DNA from: Tropicibacter alexandrii | Lineage (GTDB): Bacteria; Pseudomonadota; Alphaproteobacteria; Rhodobacterales; Rhodobacteraceae | NCBI RefSeq assembly: GCF_003667315.2 | Contig: NZ_RCTZ02000020.1 | Location: 1 to 64,000 of the forward strand | Length of the DNA: 64,000 nt | Reading direction: 5' to 3' | Shown here: one piece after another, positions 62,420 to 64,000 of the stretch | How the letters are laid out: the number at the start of each line of letters is the position of its first letter | How positions within the stretch are numbered: the stretch's first letter is position 1 | The notes under the pieces: generated by a model | What the model saw: the letters and a program-made list of their open reading frames with translations, nothing else | Databases searched by the model: none | Told to the model about the DNA's origin: nothing | Translations under genes and position numbers: made by a program

Positions 62420-62938
62420 ATGACATCGGTACTGGGGTTGCATCACATCGGGATCACCGTCCCGGACATGGAACAGGCGGTGGCTTTCTTCCGGGACGTC
62501 TTTGGTGCGGTGACGGTCATGGAATGCGGCTCCGTCGATGTCGACGACGATTTCATGGCGCGGCACCTTGGTGTGCCCAAAGGCGTGAAGATCGCCGATC
62601 AGCGCGTGATCCAGGTCGGGCGTGGGGGATCGCTCGAACTGTTCCAATATAGCGGGGTCGCCGGTGAACAGCCGCTCAAGCACAACGGCGAGGTGGGGGC
62701 CGCCCACATCGCCTTCGAGGTGGACGATGCCTATGCGGTGGCCGACCGGATGCGCGCCGCGGCGGTCGACCTGCTGGAGGGGCCGACCCTGATCGAGGGC
62801 GGGCCGATGGACAACCTTGTCTGGCTCTATCTGCGTGCGCCCTGGGGTCAATACCTGGAAATCGTCAGTCAGAACGGACCGCTCGGCTACGAGGCCGATG
62901 GCGGGCCACGACTTTGGACTCCGTCTCAGGGGACCTGA
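62420..62938 (+). CDS. VOC superfamily (glyoxalase-like) protein
   Basis: A 172-residue protein with one vicinal-oxygen-chelate domain: HHIGITVPDMEQAVAFFRDVFGA at the N-terminus and AHIAFEVDD then VWLYLRAPWGQYLEIVS provide the metal-binding His and Glu. Similar to methylmalonyl-CoA epimerase-like and lactoylglutathione lyase-like proteins, but the reaction is unknown. Ribosome site GGAG seven bases before ATG 62420. Lies between an oxidoreductase and a sugar-binding protein, so it may act on a sugar-derived intermediate. Confidence 0.88.
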   Translation: MTSVLGLHHIGITVPDMEQAVAFFRDVFGAVTVMECGSVDVDDDFMARHLGVPKGVKIADQRVIQVGRGGSLELFQYSGVAGEQPLKHNGEVGAAHIAFEVDDAYAVADRMRAAAVDLLEGPTLIEGGPMDNLVWLYLRAPWGQYLEIVSQNGPLGYEADGGPRLWTPSQGT

Positions 62939-63018
62939 GCGGGGCAGGGAGGCGGCCAGACCGGGCCGCATGCTGAACGGGACCGCGCCTGTGCGGCCCG
63001 CAACGGAGGAGGAAGGAA

Positions 63019-64000
63019 ATGACTTTCGCAAGGACAATCGCGCTGTCCGGCGCGCTCGCGGCGGGGATCGCCGGGGCGGCCTCGGCCGAAAAGCAATTCG
63101 AGGGCGTCGAACTCAAGATGCTGGCGATCGGCGACACCTCGGTGACGCGGCTTGCCCCGATCGTGGGCGAATTCGAGGAAATGACCGGCGCCAAGGTGCA
63201 GATCGACATGTTTCCCTATCCGGGCCTGATCGACAAGATCGTGATCGAGGCCAGCGCCAACAACCCCAGCTACCAGCTGATGTGGGTCGATAGCCCTTGG
63301 GTCGGGGTGCTCGGGGAATCCGGCGCGCTGGAGGACCTGACGGATTGGGTCAAGCGCGATGCCGAGGAAATTCACCTCGACGACATCATCCCGATCCAGT
63401 TGCAAGAGAACACGTGGCAAGGGCGGCTGCTGGCCTTCCCGGCCTCGGGCATGATCTGGCACGTCAACTACCGCAAGGACCTGTTTGAAAACCCCGATGA
63501 AATGGCCGCCTTCAAGGAGAAGTATGGCTACGATCTGGCCCCGGCCCAGACCTGGGACCAGTTCATCGATATCGCCGAATTCTTTACCCGCAAGGCCGGC
63601 GACACGCTGGCCGGCAAGACGCTGGAGAAGGATTTCTACGGCAACGCGCAGGCCTATAGCCGGGTCGCCGGGGCCATCACCCATGACTTCTTCCCGATCA
63701 TGCGCAGCTTTGGCGGGCAGTATTGGGACGACGAGACCGGCCTGTGCGCCATCGACCGCGAACCGGGCGTCAAGGCGGCCGAAGTGATGAAGGAGCTGGT
63801 TGCCTACAACCCGCCCGACTATCTCGGGCTGATGTGGGACATCCGCACCGGCTACATGGAGCGCGGCGAAGTGGCCCAGTCAGGATACTGGTCCGTGCGG
63901 ACCGTGCGCCTGACGAACCCCGAAGAGGCCGTGCTGCCGACCATCGGCGAAGCAGGATATGCCGCAAGCCCCACAGGAGACGGCAACCCGGCGGACACGA
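63019..64000 (+). CDS. ABC transporter substrate-binding protein (SBP_bac_1), 5' part only
   Basis: At least 327 codons, open to the window edge. Signal peptide residues 1-23 (ending ASA-EK), then a mature chain with MLAIGDTSVTRLAPIV and VQIDMFPYPGLIDKI typical of family 1 sugar-binding proteins. Ribosome site GGAGGAAGGA just before ATG 63019. It follows the VOC gene by 80 bases, so the GMC-VOC genes are likely at the front of another sugar-importer operon that continues beyond the window. Confidence 0.9.
   Translation, partial: MTFARTIALSGALAAGIAGAASAEKQFEGVELKMLAIGDTSVTRLAPIVGEFEEMTGAKVQIDMFPYPGLIDKIVIEASANNPSYQLMWVDSPWVGVLGESGALEDLTDWVKRDAEEIHLDDIIPIQLQENTWQGRLLAFPASGMIWHVNYRKDLFENPDEMAAFKEKYGYDLAPAQTWDQFIDIAEFFTRKAGDTLAGKTLEKDFYGNAQAYSRVAGAITHDFFPIMRSFGGQYWDDETGLCAIDREPGVKAAEVMKELVAYNPPDYLGLMWDIRTGYMERGEVAQSGYWSVRTVRLTNPEEAVLPTIGEAGYAASPTGDGNPADT

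Noticed and set aside
1-64000. CRISPR arrays, tRNA or rRNA genes, restriction or phage genes
   Set aside because: None was seen: no regularly spaced repeats, no cloverleaf candidates and no phage or defence protein motifs on either strand.

Overview
The window looks like part of an extrachromosomal replicon (large plasmid or chromid) of a Rhodobacterales alphaproteobacterium (Roseobacter/Paracoccus relatives). The reasons are a complete repABC replication and partition cassette at 19.4-22.8 kb, uniformly high GC, long operons whose genes overlap by ATGA or TGATG, and a cargo that is almost entirely uptake and catabolism (TRAP and several ABC systems, inositol genes, BKACE). No rRNA, tRNA, CRISPR array or intact insertion sequence was seen. 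The only trace of a mobile element is a doubtful pair of repeats in the first 70 bases.

Layout. 0-4 kb: small stress-type genes (DUF982 protein, cold-shock protein with a coupled 79-residue protein), then an operon with two transglutaminase-like proteins around two small unknown proteins, one with a zinc-ribbon pattern. 4.2-9.7 kb (minus strand): an acyl-CoA operon with a BKACE/DUF849 enzyme, enoyl-CoA hydratase, cupin, acyl-CoA dehydrogenase, APH-family kinase and 3-hydroxyacyl-CoA dehydrogenase; the kinase/dehydrogenase pair resembles the LvaA/LvaC and ACAD10/11 route for 4-hydroxyacyl-CoA. 10.0-19.1 kb (plus): a GntR regulator, a complete dipeptide-type ABC importer, and an SDR, a polysaccharide-deacetylase-family hydrolase and a gamma-glutamyltransferase-family enzyme. 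19.4-22.8 kb: repABC, with a candidate antisense RNA and attenuator before repC, an AT-rich origin candidate inside repC and two identical parS-like palindromes at its end.

22.8-30.2 kb: a GAF-histidine kinase and response regulator, divergent from a ribose-type ABC importer that ends in an SMP-30/gluconolactonase gene. 30.2-35.7 kb: an AtuA-family protein in two parts plus a TAXI-type TRAP transporter, divergent from a LysR regulator whose mRNA may be leaderless. 36.0-42.0 kb: a xylose/fructose-type ABC importer (single-domain ATPase) followed by an FG-GAP/ASPIC protein and a di-heme MauG/cytochrome c peroxidase-family enzyme. 42.0-54.2 kb: an RpiR-regulated inositol-like region containing iolG, iolD and iolE but no iolA, iolB, iolC or iolJ; an HpcH-type aldolase, aldehyde dehydrogenase, 2-hydroxyacid dehydrogenase, SDR, TIM-barrel isomerase and two further Gfo/Idh/MocA oxidoreductases are present instead. 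54.3-64 kb: a CUT1 sugar ABC importer, two LacI regulators, a GMC oxidoreductase, a VOC protein and the start of another sugar-binding protein gene that runs off the window.

Together the window encodes six substrate-uptake systems, each with its own regulator or likely operator and a short set of dehydrogenases, isomerases or hydrolases that would bring the substrate into central metabolism. Several related operator-like palindromes link separate promoters into likely regulons (RpiR sites at 42.9 and 48.3 kb; LacI-type sites at 58.4, 60.7 and 62.4 kb).
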